This document shows, piece after piece, positions 7,647 to 16,240 of a stretch of DNA of 39,179 nucleotides. Source of the DNA: a virus. The translations under genes and the position numbers were made by a program. The stretch is from the IMG/VR virus record IMGVR_UViG_3300047494_000192, positions 1-39,179 of that record; one strand, 5' to 3'. The notes under the pieces are model-generated. The model did not search any database and was not told the origin of the DNA. It was given only the letters and a program-made list of their open reading frames with translations. Numbering within the stretch: the stretch's first letter is position 1; each line of letters begins with the position of its first letter.

Positions 7647-8081
7647 TTACTGGGACTCCCCGACGATGGTCAGGGTCGAGCCCGTCGCGCCGATGGCGGT
7701 AAGAGCCGTGTTCGGCACGATCTGTCCGTTGTAGTTACTGACAGAGCCTGCGGTGACCAGGAATGCGCCAAGGCCGGTGCACACCGCTGTGCTAGCGTTC
7801 GCGCTAATGGTGATGGTGGCCGTCGCAAAACTCATGCACGCGTAGCCGGAACCCTGCAGCTGATATGACAGACGGTTCTTGCTGCCTGCGGCCACCACCG
7901 TCGCCGCGGTCGTGGTGATTGCGGCGTTGTAGCCGGTGACGGCGCTGTTGATGGATGTGAAGGTGGTGGCCAAGGTGGACGGAAAGGAAGCTGGGGCGGC
8001 CGGCGCCTGCGCATACGCGCTGCACGTCAGAAGCCCCAGCGCGGACGCGCAGAGCATTGTTCGGAAGAAGCTCTTCATCAT
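7647..8081 (-). CDS. small exported protein, paralogue of the following gene product
   Basis: 144 aa from the ATG at 8081, which overlaps the upstream stop (ATGA); an adjacent ATG at 8078 is equally possible. A longer reading to 8432 is antisense-like and rejected. Residues 1-24 form a signal peptide ending SAYA before Gln. The C-terminal 75 residues repeat the C-terminal domain of the 197-aa neighbour: SYQLQGSG.AC.SFAT, then two-residue-spaced beta strands, AFLVTAGS, and GSTLTIVGESQ at the end. Two cysteines (ACMSF, AVCTG) align with those of the neighbour and may form a disulfide. The shared domain looks like a small beta-sandwich. Probably a fibre-associated or receptor-binding accessory protein. 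Confidence 0.7.
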   Translation of the reverse strand: MMKSFFRTMLCASALGLLTCSAYAQAPAAPASFPSTLATTFTSINSAVTGYNAAITTTAATVVAAGSKNRLSYQLQGSGYACMSFATATITISANASTAVCTGLGAFLVTAGSVSNYNGQIVPNTALTAIGATGSTLTIVGESQ

Positions 8082-8671
8082 TGCTGTTCCCATACGAGGT
8101 TGAGGGTGGACCCACTGCTTTCCACGATGGAGAGCGCGGATGTTGGCACAAAGGGGAACGCACTGTTGTAAGTGCTCCCTGCTTGCACAAGAAAAGCCGC
8201 ATTGCCGGTGCACGTGGATGCGTTGCCGGTGCCCGCTATGGAAATCGAAACCGTGGCCCATGACACACACGCCGTGCCAGATCCTTGGACCTGGTAGCTG
8301 ACCCGGAAACGTCCTGAGTTCGCAGGCACTGCCGTGGATACAGACATGGTTGCCACAGCGTTGCCGCCGAGCGGCGTGGATTGGACATAGGAGGTGCTGC
8401 CCCCGCCGCCACTTCCGCTCGCTTGCGGACATGGCAGCGGCGAGCCTGGGCCGCAGATATTTCCAGCGCCGTCCGTGGGGACGACGCTCAGCGCGCCATG
8501 GTTGTCCGTTAGCACTTCATGCAGGAAGCCGTCCGGGCCTGTTCCCAGGTCAACCTGCGCGTTGCTGGGAATGGCATCGATGCTGGTAAAGCTAGGCGTG
8601 GCAGCAGGCGCCGCCCAGGCGAACACGGGCGCCAGGACAAGCGCCAGCGCGCCCCAAAGTGCGTGTTTCAT
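8078..8671 (-). CDS. exported protein, larger paralogue with extra N-terminal domain
   Basis: 197 aa with AGGAG well placed before the ATG. Residues 1-20 are a signal peptide (MKHALWGALALVLAPVFAWA). Residues about 25-85 form a separate small domain (IDAIPSNAQVDLG, GFLHEVLTDN, CGPGSPLPCPQ) ending in a Gly/Ser linker (ASGSGGGGSTS). The last 75 residues share a domain with the 144-aa protein encoded next: SYQVQGSGTACVSWAT, AFLVQAGS, PTSALS, GSTLNLV. Four cysteines are present. The linker suggests a two-domain adapter or adhesin attached to a larger fibre. No named family is recognised. Confidence 0.7.
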   Translation of the reverse strand: MKHALWGALALVLAPVFAWAAPAATPSFTSIDAIPSNAQVDLGTGPDGFLHEVLTDNHGALSVVPTDGAGNICGPGSPLPCPQASGSGGGGSTSYVQSTPLGGNAVATMSVSTAVPANSGRFRVSYQVQGSGTACVSWATVSISIAGTGNASTCTGNAAFLVQAGSTYNSAFPFVPTSALSIVESSGSTLNLVWEQQ

Positions 8672-8705
8672 CCGATGGCTCCTGGTCAGATCGTGAGTGG
8701 CGGGA

Positions 8706-11700
8706 TCAGCAGCCGCTGGCCCAGTAGCGGCCGGTGACGCCGAGCGTGATGGGTGCGTCGGAGGTGAGGCCGCTAAAAGGCAAAGTGTTCGCGCTGCTGG
8801 ACGCGCCGCTTTTCAGGCCGCGCAGCACCAGATAGGTGCTCGTGCCGACGCTTTCCCACTCGATTGAGGTGGCACCGCCCGGCCAGGTGAAGGCGCTGTA
8901 GTTGGTGACGGCGAGATCATCCACCGTGCCCGACTCATGCGGGCGTGGCAGGCCATTGAACTGCAGCAAACCCACGCCGTTGACGATGTGCGGTGTGGCG
9001 GTAATGAAGCCATACACAAAGACGCTGCATTTTCCATCGGCTGTGGCATCAGCCTTGAACGTCCCGGCGGCCGTGACACTGGACAGTGTCATAACGTCCG
9101 TCCCATTCGCGTCCGTCAGGGTCGGCGTCCATCCGCCGGTGGCATGCGAAATGTAGTTCAAGAGGTTCCAGCGCTGCCCGATGCGGACGAGCTGAAGCAG
9201 ACCATTTTGGCCCACTTTGATGGTGGGCATGCTGCCATCCACCATGCTGGTGCTGTGCCAGGTGGCTGGATACTGGCCGCCGATCCCGACCGCGTCCTTG
9301 ATGGTGATGATCTGCCCGTTGCAGGGCATGTCATCTTCGTAGATGTCATGTGTGGACGCGCCGTTGAACGTGATAAGCAAGTCGTTGCAACTGTCATTCA
9401 GCTTTAAGACAGCGCTTTGATCATAGATGCTGTCCACTGGCATATTGCGATTGACGGCAGTGATGTTCGTGTATGGCGCCTGCAGGTTGAAGACATAGCC
9501 CGGCAGGATCTGCGCTGTCGTGTTGCAGCCCAGCCCGATGCGACCACCGATATAATCGATGAAGGTGGTCAGGCACCCGGCCGGCACAGTGCCGAAGAGC
9601 AGGTCTGAAACCGGCATGTTGGCGGTCAGCCCAGCCGGCATGGAGTAGGCTTCGACGTAGATGACATTGCCGCCGAGCGCGGTTGCCTGGAAGGCGGTCA
9701 GCCAATTTGCCTGCTCATCGATCGGCGCGGAGGTGAAGCCGAAGCCGTCGCCGATGGCCACAGGTCCCGTTACGCTGCAGGTGGACACCAAAGTAACCGT
9801 CAACGTGCCGTCGGAGTTGGTGACGGAGCTTTGAACAGGGCAGTTGCTGAGCGATGCCGGATTATCGGTGTCGGACGCCACCATGCCCGGTATGAGAGCC
9901 CACCCCGACAGGCGGGCGATGCTCACCGTCACCGTGTGGTCGCCGGCAACCTGAGTGGCCGTGGCGGTCCCCGCCTGCGAATTGTAGAGGACGTCCGACG
10001 TCATCGTGAAATTGGCCGCGCTCTCCTGCAGCTGATAGTTCGCTGTCAGCGGGCTGATCTTGCCGTAGCCGCATACATTGCTGGTCGAGATATCGTGGTT
10101 GTCCCTGGCACGCATGCACACGGTCAGCGGCGGGCCCCCGGGATAGGTCCCCATCAAATTATGGTCGAATTCGTTGTTTTGGCCGCCGCCGTAGATGTCC
10201 CACATGATCGCGAGCAGGGGCTTTGGCAGCGGCTGCGTGGCATTCTTGGCACCGAGGCCGACGTAGTAGTTGTTGTGGTCCCCCTTGATCTCCGAAATGT
10301 TCTCGCAATGGCAGAAGTCGCCGTCGATCTGAGCCTGATTGCCGCTCATGTGCAGCCAGGGCATGTTGGTGCCAAGGCCGTTGCCGAACCTGACGAATTC
10401 GTTGGTGTTGCCGCAGCCGTTGTTGTTGATCTTGACGCCCTGCAGCCCCACGCCTGAATTCGCGTGGAAGCCCAGGCAGCCCGAGGCGCCCCCGGCGAAG
10501 AAGCTGTCCTCGATCGTGTAATCGAAGTGGCCGAGTTCGTTCGTTAGCTGGCCGCCGATCAGGGTCTGGTTTGGGGCGTAGAACACCAGGTTTTGGCTGG
10601 TGATCTCAATATCGTCGCCGGGCTGCACGGTGATCTGGCAGTCCGTGAAGATCGTGTTTCCGACAACCGAGGCGCTGGCGCAACTGTCGGGAATGCCCTG
10701 GGCAATGGACATATTCTCGCTGGCGACGGTCTGGGCGATGTTCAGCGTGTAGTGGCCGACGCCACCCGGCGTGCCATCCACCTGGGCAAGGATCCTCGTG
10801 CCGGCGGCGAGAGCGGTGCTGCCCCCCGCGGTGACCACATTGTTGAAGGTGATCGGCCATTGGCCCGGGCTTGTGACGTTCAGGACCGTGCCAGAGGCGC
10901 TTGCCGTGAAGGTGATTCCTGGATTGGTCAGGTCACCCATGGGCAGGCCAAACGTGTAATTCGTCAGCGGCCCGCTGAAGGTAATCGAGTTCGATGTCGC
11001 CGACAGGGCAATCAGGTGGCCTGCGCCGCTGCCCGGCCACATCCGCACCGTCATGTCTCTGATCTTGACATCGTTGCCGTTCGTGATCATGGCGCCTGTT
11101 GCCCAGGCATTCACGTTGGCAAGCGGCGTCGATTGGCTGGGCACATAGCCCAGGCCGATCGTCACGTTATGGATGTTGAGAGTGGGATGGGTATTATTGA
11201 AATAGGGGCGGAGGCCGATGCCACCGAAGCCTGTGCGGGCGACGGACAGATACGCCAGCTCAAGCGAGCCGGACCGGACCTGGACCGGATTTTTGCCGTA
11301 AACGATGCCGTCGGTGACCCCATACCACTGGAGGCGCGTGCACATCTCGCAATCGCCCTCAACGCGCACGCTTGCATCGTTGAGCACCCAGGCACGGTTG
11401 AAGAGGTAGGGGTTTGCGTTGCCCGGAATGTGCAGACGCACGCCGGACATGGATAGATATTGGCTGTCGAGATTTGTGCCGGCGATCGCAGCGGCCTTGT
11501 CGAAAGCGCCCTGGAAGCCGCACCAGGCCTGTTCGTCATTGACGGACGTGGCCTCCGGGCAGATTTGTTGCTGCGACGGTGACCCGAACCGGATGCCGAG
11601 TGGATTGGTGGCGTTGGCGTTTGCCACCGCACCATAGCTGGTCACATCCACGAGCTGCGCGAACCGGCCATCATCGGCCGCGGCAACATATCCGGTGATC

Positions 11701-11987
11701 TGGCCGGCGAGATAATTGCCGATCGGCAAGCTCGCGTAAGGCACGATGGTGCCGGCGGCCATCTTGCCGGTGCTGTCCATTGTCAGGAAGGCAGCGTTGG
11801 CCAGAGGCGGCACCTGGAGCGAGCTGGCGACGGGATGATCCAGCGTGGGGCTGTGCTCGCAGGACGTCCCGCCGAACATGGCCATGCCACCATTGTTAAA
11901 GGCAGTGCCGGCGCAAGGCGGCAGGGCATGGGCGCGCGGAGCCGCCGCCAGCAGAAGGACTGCAAGGGCGAAGAGACGCTTGATCAT
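8706..11987 (-). CDS. large exported tailspike-like protein with beta-helix
   Basis: 1093 aa, the largest protein in the window. Residues 1-21 are a signal peptide (MIKRLFALAVLLLAAAPRAHA). Residues about 110-130 (VDVTSYGAVANANATNP) are the usual entry of pectate-lyase-3 beta-helices, followed by long runs of Asn-rich rungs (VRVEGDCEMCTRLQWYG, LNIHNVTIGLGY, LGFHANSGVGLQGVKINNNGCGN). The C-terminal 250 residues look like a separate beta domain with typical fibre elements (GGWTPTLTDANGTDVM). The mature chain has 22 cysteines, including CEMC and CHC clusters. A role in binding or degrading host surface polysaccharide is inferred. It lies between the small exported paralogue pair and the fibre adaptor gene. 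Confidence 0.75.
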   Translation of the reverse strand: MIKRLFALAVLLLAAAPRAHALPPCAGTAFNNGGMAMFGGTSCEHSPTLDHPVASSLQVPPLANAAFLTMDSTGKMAAGTIVPYASLPIGNYLAGQITGYVAAADDGRFAQLVDVTSYGAVANANATNPLGIRFGSPSQQQICPEATSVNDEQAWCGFQGAFDKAAAIAGTNLDSQYLSMSGVRLHIPGNANPYLFNRAWVLNDASVRVEGDCEMCTRLQWYGVTDGIVYGKNPVQVRSGSLELAYLSVARTGFGGIGLRPYFNNTHPTLNIHNVTIGLGYVPSQSTPLANVNAWATGAMITNGNDVKIRDMTVRMWPGSGAGHLIALSATSNSITFSGPLTNYTFGLPMGDLTNPGITFTASASGTVLNVTSPGQWPITFNNVVTAGGSTALAAGTRILAQVDGTPGGVGHYTLNIAQTVASENMSIAQGIPDSCASASVVGNTIFTDCQITVQPGDDIEITSQNLVFYAPNQTLIGGQLTNELGHFDYTIEDSFFAGGASGCLGFHANSGVGLQGVKINNNGCGNTNEFVRFGNGLGTNMPWLHMSGNQAQIDGDFCHCENISEIKGDHNNYYVGLGAKNATQPLPKPLLAIMWDIYGGGQNNEFDHNLMGTYPGGPPLTVCMRARDNHDISTSNVCGYGKISPLTANYQLQESAANFTMTSDVLYNSQAGTATATQVAGDHTVTVSIARLSGWALIPGMVASDTDNPASLSNCPVQSSVTNSDGTLTVTLVSTCSVTGPVAIGDGFGFTSAPIDEQANWLTAFQATALGGNVIYVEAYSMPAGLTANMPVSDLLFGTVPAGCLTTFIDYIGGRIGLGCNTTAQILPGYVFNLQAPYTNITAVNRNMPVDSIYDQSAVLKLNDSCNDLLITFNGASTHDIYEDDMPCNGQIITIKDAVGIGGQYPATWHSTSMVDGSMPTIKVGQNGLLQLVRIGQRWNLLNYISHATGGWTPTLTDANGTDVMTLSSVTAAGTFKADATADGKCSVFVYGFITATPHIVNGVGLLQFNGLPRPHESGTVDDLAVTNYSAFTWPGGATSIEWESVGTSTYLVLRGLKSGASSSANTLPFSGLTSDAPITLGVTGRYWASGC

Positions 11988-11995
11988 GCGGGGGC

Positions 11996-12631
11996 CTAGC
12001 TGGTGGGCTGGGTGGTGGGGAGGAGCGAAGCGTCGGCGGCGGCGAACACGGCCTCGGCGAAGGCCTTCCGCTCCTGCATGGGCAGGCCGTTGAAGCTGGC
12101 GAAGCTGAGCGCGGCAATTTCGGATGTGGACACCTGCATCGTGCTGCCGTCCGTCATGGTGAACACAAAATGCTGGCCATCCGTGCTGAGAACGATGGAA
12201 TAGACGCCGACGCCGGTTGGACCCTCCAGCAGGATCAGATCCGTGCTGAAGCTGGCGTTGGGGCTGATCGGCCAGACACGCAGCCAGATGTTGCGCGTGA
12301 CGGTGTAGCCGCCGGCCGTTTGGAAGCTGACCGTGATGAGGTAATCCGCCAGCGGATTGGTGACCACGCCGCCGCTGATGGTCCAGCTGAGCGCGGTGGG
12401 ACCCAGCACCAGCGGCTGAAACACCAGGCCGGGGGGGGAGGAGACGATCTCCACCGTGCCGGTCTGAATGGTGTCATTGCCGATGCTGGCCAGGAACGAG
12501 GTGGCATCCAGCTGGTAGGGCAGGATGTCCGCCAGCCCCTTGTCTATCCAGCGCAATTCCTTGCGCGCGCCGGACAAGTTCGCGGGCAGCGTGACGGTGA
12601 AGCCGCCGCCGATGATCCCGGGTGTGGGCAT
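11996..12631 (-). CDS. phage fibre-tail adaptor-like protein
   Basis: 211 aa without signal peptide or membrane segment. Residues about 25-120 resemble fibre-tail adaptor proteins of tailed phages: a basic/aromatic start (KELRWIDKGLADILPYQLD), an SWTI..GVVT core and an ITVSFQTAGGYTVTRNIWLRV strand pair. The remaining part carries a short beta repeat (FVFTMTDGSTMQV) and a helical end (GLPMQERKAFAEAVFAAA). Such adaptors join fibres to the baseplate. Its position, between two exported fibre genes and just after the baseplate module, fits that role. It is the only fibre-region protein without an export signal, so it would be the cytoplasmic half of any baseplate-fibre joint. Confidence 0.55.
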   Translation of the reverse strand: MPTPGIIGGGFTVTLPANLSGARKELRWIDKGLADILPYQLDATSFLASIGNDTIQTGTVEIVSSPPGLVFQPLVLGPTALSWTISGGVVTNPLADYLITVSFQTAGGYTVTRNIWLRVWPISPNASFSTDLILLEGPTGVGVYSIVLSTDGQHFVFTMTDGSTMQVSTSEIAALSFASFNGLPMQERKAFAEAVFAAADASLLPTTQPTS

Positions 12632-12634
12632 AGG

Positions 12635-13474
12635 TCAGAACGATCCCGTGCCGACAAAGATGTAGCTGACGCGCGCGGTGATGGTCAGCGTGTTGGTGGA
12701 CACGGATGACGCGGTGGCGGTGAAGGTAAAGGTGTATGTGGTTCCAGCGGTGACAGAGACCACGATCTGATGGAACTGAGACGCGCCATAGGTGCTGTCC
12801 GTGGAACTCGGCTCCGCACCTGGTCCAGCCGATAGTTGCATGAATGTGGGGCCGCCGACCGGGTCCAGATCCTGGTTTCCGAAGCCCGACACAAGGCAGA
12901 AGCCGTTCTGCGTGGGCGTGAAGGCGGCGGTGACAGTGATGGGCACTCCGGGCGTCATTGTGACACCCTGTGCCGTGGTGGACACGTGGGCCGCGGCCTG
13001 CGGCAGGTTGAGCGTTTTGGCAAGCACCAGGTCACCCTGATCCGAGCCATCCACGGCGAGACGAAGCCGGGCGACCGCGTTGTCCCAGCCGAGATAGAGT
13101 TTGTTCGTCCCCTGCCCCAGGCCGCCGCCCTGCTGCACGGGCGTGAATGTCGGCACCAGGGCTTGCAGGCAGGCGCTGAGCTGATTGTAGGCGCTCATAT
13201 TGATGGTGGCGCTGCAGGGCGCGGCGGTGATGGCGCTGCTGAGCTCGCCGCCGACCTTATTCAGCCAGTAATCCGTCACCTGCGTGCCGTTGACGCCGCT
13301 GCCGCCTTCGTTGAACCAGCCGTTCGTGGTGGTGGGCAGAGAGACGGCGTTCGGCGAGGTGAGCGCGTCCGATCCATAGATCAGCGCACCGCCGCTTTGC
13401 GCGGCCGCCGGCGCGCCGGACAAGCCGGTGGCGGCCGCTGCCAGGAGCAGCAGGGCAAACACGCGCTTCAGCAT
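12635..13474 (-). CDS. exported tail fibre-like protein
   Basis: 279 aa. Residues 1-25 form a signal peptide (MLKRVFALLLLAAAATGLSG, ending PAAA before Gln-Ser). The mature part begins with a fibre-like segment (GWFNEGGSGVNGTQVTDYWLNKVGGEL, the DYWLN motif being typical of tail-fibre N-terminal regions) and has NKLYLGWDN..RLRLAVDGSDQGDLV (about 131-158), a motif common in phage tail fibres. The C-terminal half is an all-beta domain (VSVTAGTTYTFTFTATA, SYIFVGTGSF). It immediately follows the gp48-like baseplate gene, the usual position of the first fibre gene, so it may be the proximal fibre. Confidence 0.65.
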   Translation of the reverse strand: MLKRVFALLLLAAAATGLSGAPAAAQSGGALIYGSDALTSPNAVSLPTTTNGWFNEGGSGVNGTQVTDYWLNKVGGELSSAITAAPCSATINMSAYNQLSACLQALVPTFTPVQQGGGLGQGTNKLYLGWDNAVARLRLAVDGSDQGDLVLAKTLNLPQAAAHVSTTAQGVTMTPGVPITVTAAFTPTQNGFCLVSGFGNQDLDPVGGPTFMQLSAGPGAEPSSTDSTYGASQFHQIVVSVTAGTTYTFTFTATASSVSTNTLTITARVSYIFVGTGSF

Positions 13475-13478
13475 GATG

Positions 13479-14057
13479 TCAGCTTCCGTAAATGAAGTTC
13501 AGAATGGCGTGCGCTGGCGCGATCTGCCGCATGACGCATTCGAGCTGGGTGTTAGATTCATATTCGGTCAGGTCATCACCGGCTTCTGACTGGCCGGCGC
13601 GGAACAGGATCGGCGTGACGGCGCCGACGACGTGGATGTACCAGATGTAACTGCCCAGCGAGCCCTGGGAGACGGTGATGCGGAAGCCCAGGGCAGCTGC
13701 CACGCTAATGAAATAGGCCGCCGATTGCCCCCCCACTTCGGCGATCTTGGCCAGCAGCGCGCCGCGGCGCTGCTGCAAGGTGGCACCCAGCGGCGTGCAG
13801 CAGTCCGGCAGCCCGAAATCCGCTTCCCAGAACGGCAGGAGCTGCGTGGTGGTGCTGGGGACGATCTCCACCTCAGACAGGTTCCTGGCGCGGCCGTGGA
13901 GCTGTGAGAACGCCGTGGCACAGCCTTCCAGCACGGCGGCGAGAACCGGGCCGTTCCAGGCGTCTCCGGGCGGCAGGGCGGCCTGCAAGCTGCCGGCGAA
14001 GTCCGCCTGCTTGGCGTATGCCCAGGGGTTGCTGTGCTGGACCGGAGATAGGCTCAT
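13479..14057 (-). CDS. Mu gp48-like baseplate protein (YmfQ/DUF2313)
   Basis: 192 aa, of usual length for the YmfQ family. Diagnostic features are the SNPWAYAKQADFAGSLQAALPPGDAW start (about 10-34), EVEIVPSTTTQLLPFWEADFGLPD (about 62-85), and an Arg-rich helix followed by YFISVAAALGF (about 114-124). The protein is part of the outer baseplate wedge, next to gp47. Its ATG overlaps the stop of the gp47 gene by 4 bp, so the two are coupled. No signal peptide. Confidence 0.85.
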   Translation of the reverse strand: MSLSPVQHSNPWAYAKQADFAGSLQAALPPGDAWNGPVLAAVLEGCATAFSQLHGRARNLSEVEIVPSTTTQLLPFWEADFGLPDCCTPLGATLQQRRGALLAKIAEVGGQSAAYFISVAAALGFRITVSQGSLGSYIWYIHVVGAVTPILFRAGQSEAGDDLTEYESNTQLECVMRQIAPAHAILNFIYGS

Positions 14058-15193
14058 GGGGCGGTGACGGCGCCGAGGACAGCCAGGTGGCCGGTGGCGC
14101 TGACCACGTCCGCGCTGGGCGCAGTCAGATCAAAGCTGCCCACGCCGATGGACTGGGTGATGGCGTCACTGATGGCCTGCAGCTGGGTGGTGCCGCCGGT
14201 GCCGCCCTGGGGAATGCCGTCTCCATAGGGCGCGTTGCCAGGCGTGGTGGCGGCGAAGAGGTTGGTGAGGCTGACGGTGGCGTTGGCTAGCGCCTGGGCC
14301 TTCGTGAAACCGGCCTGGGGGACCAAGTTGGAGATGGTGACGGCAATGGCGTCCTCCGTCAGCGTAAGGGGCGCCACGCCGCCGGGGGCGATATCCGCCG
14401 GCTGATAGATGGCCATCTGGGCAGCGACGGCAGTGTTGTCGGCCGAGGTGGGCAGGATGGAGCCGCCGCCGGCCGCGCGGCCATCGAAGACGAAGGCGTA
14501 ATCCACCGTGCCGGCGCCGCGATTGGTGGGATAGACCCAGACGCGGGTGACTCCTGGCACCAGCTTCGCCCAGGCGACATAGTCCCGCTTGGCGCCACCC
14601 TGGGGCGGGAGCTGCTGACGGGCCAGGATGCGAAGCTGGTAGGCAGCGTCCGACTCCTCGTTGACACCGCCCACCAGGCCGCCGGCGGCCACCGGAACCT
14701 GCGCATTAACCCCCGCCACGCCCACGGACAGCACCAGGTTGGTTGCCGCCGCCTGGTTCGATGCGGTGCCGCCCTGCGTGCCAATAACAGCGCCGGTGGC
14801 TGTGCCGCTGCCGTTCAGCGTGACAGCGGCAGTCAGCTGATAGGTCTGCGTGCCATCCTGGGTGGCCAGCAGCGCGCCGGCAGGCACCGTGGAGGACGGC
14901 ACGCCATAGAAGGTGACGTTTCCGGCGGCGGGCGACGCAGGCTGCCGGAACACGCCCAGGGGGTTGCCCTTGGCATCCAGGTAAATGCCCTCACTGGTGG
15001 CGACGAAGAACCAGCGGGCAAAATTGTCCAGGTAGGCGTATTCGCTGGCGAGCTCGCGACCGAGCACGGCGCCGATCGCCGTGATGACGCCGATGGGCAG
15101 CGGCGCCGTGGTGCCGGGAACGGCGGCCTGGATGCCTGTGATCACCCGGCTGATGAGCACCGGCAGGCTGGGCCGCGGATAGACCGTGCTCAC
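14054..15193 (-). CDS. baseplate J-like wedge protein (Mu gp47 type)
   Basis: 379 aa from the GTG at 15193, which overlaps the gp46-like stop (GTGA) and has AGGGGG about 6 nt upstream; a longer reading to 15238 is not supported. The N terminus (STVYPRPSLPVLISRVITGIQA) and the GAVLGRELASEYAYLDNFARWFFVAT segment (about 43-70) are typical of baseplate J proteins, as are the middle NEESDAAYQLRILARQQ (about 179-195) and VTRVWVYPTNRGAGTVDYAFVFDG motifs. It builds the baseplate wedge of contractile tails. It contains no cysteine that I can see, in contrast to the exported fibre proteins. Confidence 0.9.
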   Translation of the reverse strand: MSTVYPRPSLPVLISRVITGIQAAVPGTTAPLPIGVITAIGAVLGRELASEYAYLDNFARWFFVATSEGIYLDAKGNPLGVFRQPASPAAGNVTFYGVPSSTVPAGALLATQDGTQTYQLTAAVTLNGSGTATGAVIGTQGGTASNQAAATNLVLSVGVAGVNAQVPVAAGGLVGGVNEESDAAYQLRILARQQLPPQGGAKRDYVAWAKLVPGVTRVWVYPTNRGAGTVDYAFVFDGRAAGGGSILPTSADNTAVAAQMAIYQPADIAPGGVAPLTLTEDAIAVTISNLVPQAGFTKAQALANATVSLTNLFAATTPGNAPYGDGIPQGGTGGTTQLQAISDAITQSIGVGSFDLTAPSADVVSATGHLAVLGAVTAP

Positions 15194-15690
15194 GCGGCGC
15201 CCCCTGACATGGTGATGGTGCCCAGCGTGCGATCCCACAGCAGGGCATAGGTTTCAGCCGAAGCGCCGGCCGCGCCGAAGCGGGACAGGGAGACGGTGAC
15301 GGCCAGGCCAGTATCACTGGTCCAGGTGGTGGTGACGGTGACGTCCGCCACCACCCGGTTCGTTTTCATCCAGGCGAGCGCGGCAAGGCAATCTTCCTGG
15401 ATCAGGTTCGCGGTTTGCTGCGTGGCCAGCGCGCGCCGGCGAAGCCAGAGTTTGCTGCCGGACAGGTAGGGCGTGCCATCCAGCAGCGCCGTCAGATAAG
15501 AGTCCATCCACCAGCCGCGGCGGTTCGTGGATCCGTCCGGAATGACGTCTTCCGGATCCGCCAGGCGGTCCGTTTGAAGGCTGAAAAGCACCGCGGTGGC
15601 CAGCGTGTCATCGGTGGCGAGGTCATTGGCGATGACGACCAGGTCAGTGGTGCTGCCATCCGGCGAGAGCGCCAGGGCGATATCAGTCAT
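15190..15690 (-). CDS. Mu gp46-like baseplate protein
   Basis: 166 aa. The family signature STNRRGWWMDSYL (about 54-66) corresponds to the conserved RRGWWxD of GP46 proteins. The C-terminal half has alternating beta strands (VTVTTTWTSDTGLAVTVSLSRF), as expected for this LysM-less gp25-like wedge partner. It starts one base after the stop region of the gp45-like gene and overlaps the gp47-like start, keeping the Mu order 44-45-46-47-48. It acts in baseplate assembly. Confidence 0.85.
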   Translation of the reverse strand: MTDIALALSPDGSTTDLVVIANDLATDDTLATAVLFSLQTDRLADPEDVIPDGSTNRRGWWMDSYLTALLDGTPYLSGSKLWLRRRALATQQTANLIQEDCLAALAWMKTNRVVADVTVTTTWTSDTGLAVTVSLSRFGAAGASAETYALLWDRTLGTITMSGGAA

Positions 15691-15691
15691 G

Positions 15692-16186
15692 TCAGGAGCC
15701 GCCGGTGAGGTGCGCGGCCGTCATTTGCTGGTTCGGCACGGCGGAGACGCCGCCCTGCGGATCATTATGCGTGTGCATGTTGTAGACGGGCTCAAAGGCT
15801 TCCGTGATCAGGCGTTTGAGCGCGTCCCGCGTGGGTCCCCATTTCAGAAGCGCGGAGACGAGCTCCGTGCCGCTGACACGCAGGATCACGGACTGGCCGG
15901 TGCTGGAGATGCCATATTCGCCTGTTTTCAGATCCACCACCGCATCATCGGTGTGATCCCCGGCGATGTAGACCTTATGGCTGGCCTGGCCGCTGATCTG
16001 CAGCTCCAGCACGTCCGCGCCGGCCTTTGGCAGCGCCACGTAACCAGGCGGCAGCACCAGCTCGCCCTGATCATGCACGTCATCGTCCAGAGCGGTGACC
16101 TGAAGCAGGGTGCGGCCGCTGACCTTGGACAGCGCCACCTTGCCGCGCACCACAATGCTGCGGATCTGCGCGGCGAGTGCGTGCAT
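15692..16186 (-). CDS. Mu gp45-like baseplate spike protein
   Basis: 164 aa from the ATG at 16186 with GGAAG about 7 nt upstream; a longer TTG reading would enter an AT-rich repeat. The central part is an OB-fold and beta-helix-like series (RTLLQVTALDDDVHDQGELVLPPGYVALPKAGADVLELQIS). Residues 138-140 are His-Thr-His, matching the HxH iron-binding motif at the tip of gpV/gp45 spikes, here followed by NDPQGGVSAVP. The protein trimerises into the membrane-piercing spike at the centre of the baseplate. Confidence 0.85.
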   Translation of the reverse strand: MHALAAQIRSIVVRGKVALSKVSGRTLLQVTALDDDVHDQGELVLPPGYVALPKAGADVLELQISGQASHKVYIAGDHTDDAVVDLKTGEYGISSTGQSVILRVSGTELVSALLKWGPTRDALKRLITEAFEPVYNMHTHNDPQGGVSAVPNQQMTAAHLTGGS

Positions 16187-16201
16187 GAAAACTTCCAAAC
16201 A

Positions 16202-16232
16202 TTTTTTGAAAAAAAGAAGCAAAAAACTTTTT
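16202..16232 (+). repeat. AT-rich dispersed element, copy 2
   Basis: A 31-bp A/T run fills most of the gap between the gp44-like and gp45-like genes. It carries the core GAAGCAAAAAACTTTT found also at 29342-29371 (same orientation) and 3533-3572 (opposite). In an operon where most genes overlap, these are among the few true intergenic gaps. Confidence 0.7.
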
Positions 16233-16240
16233 GCCGGTTT

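Noticed and set aside
7647-8432. 261-aa version of the small exported protein
   Set aside because: The first 117 residues are out-of-frame reading of the upstream paralogue; the signal peptide begins at 8081 or 8078.
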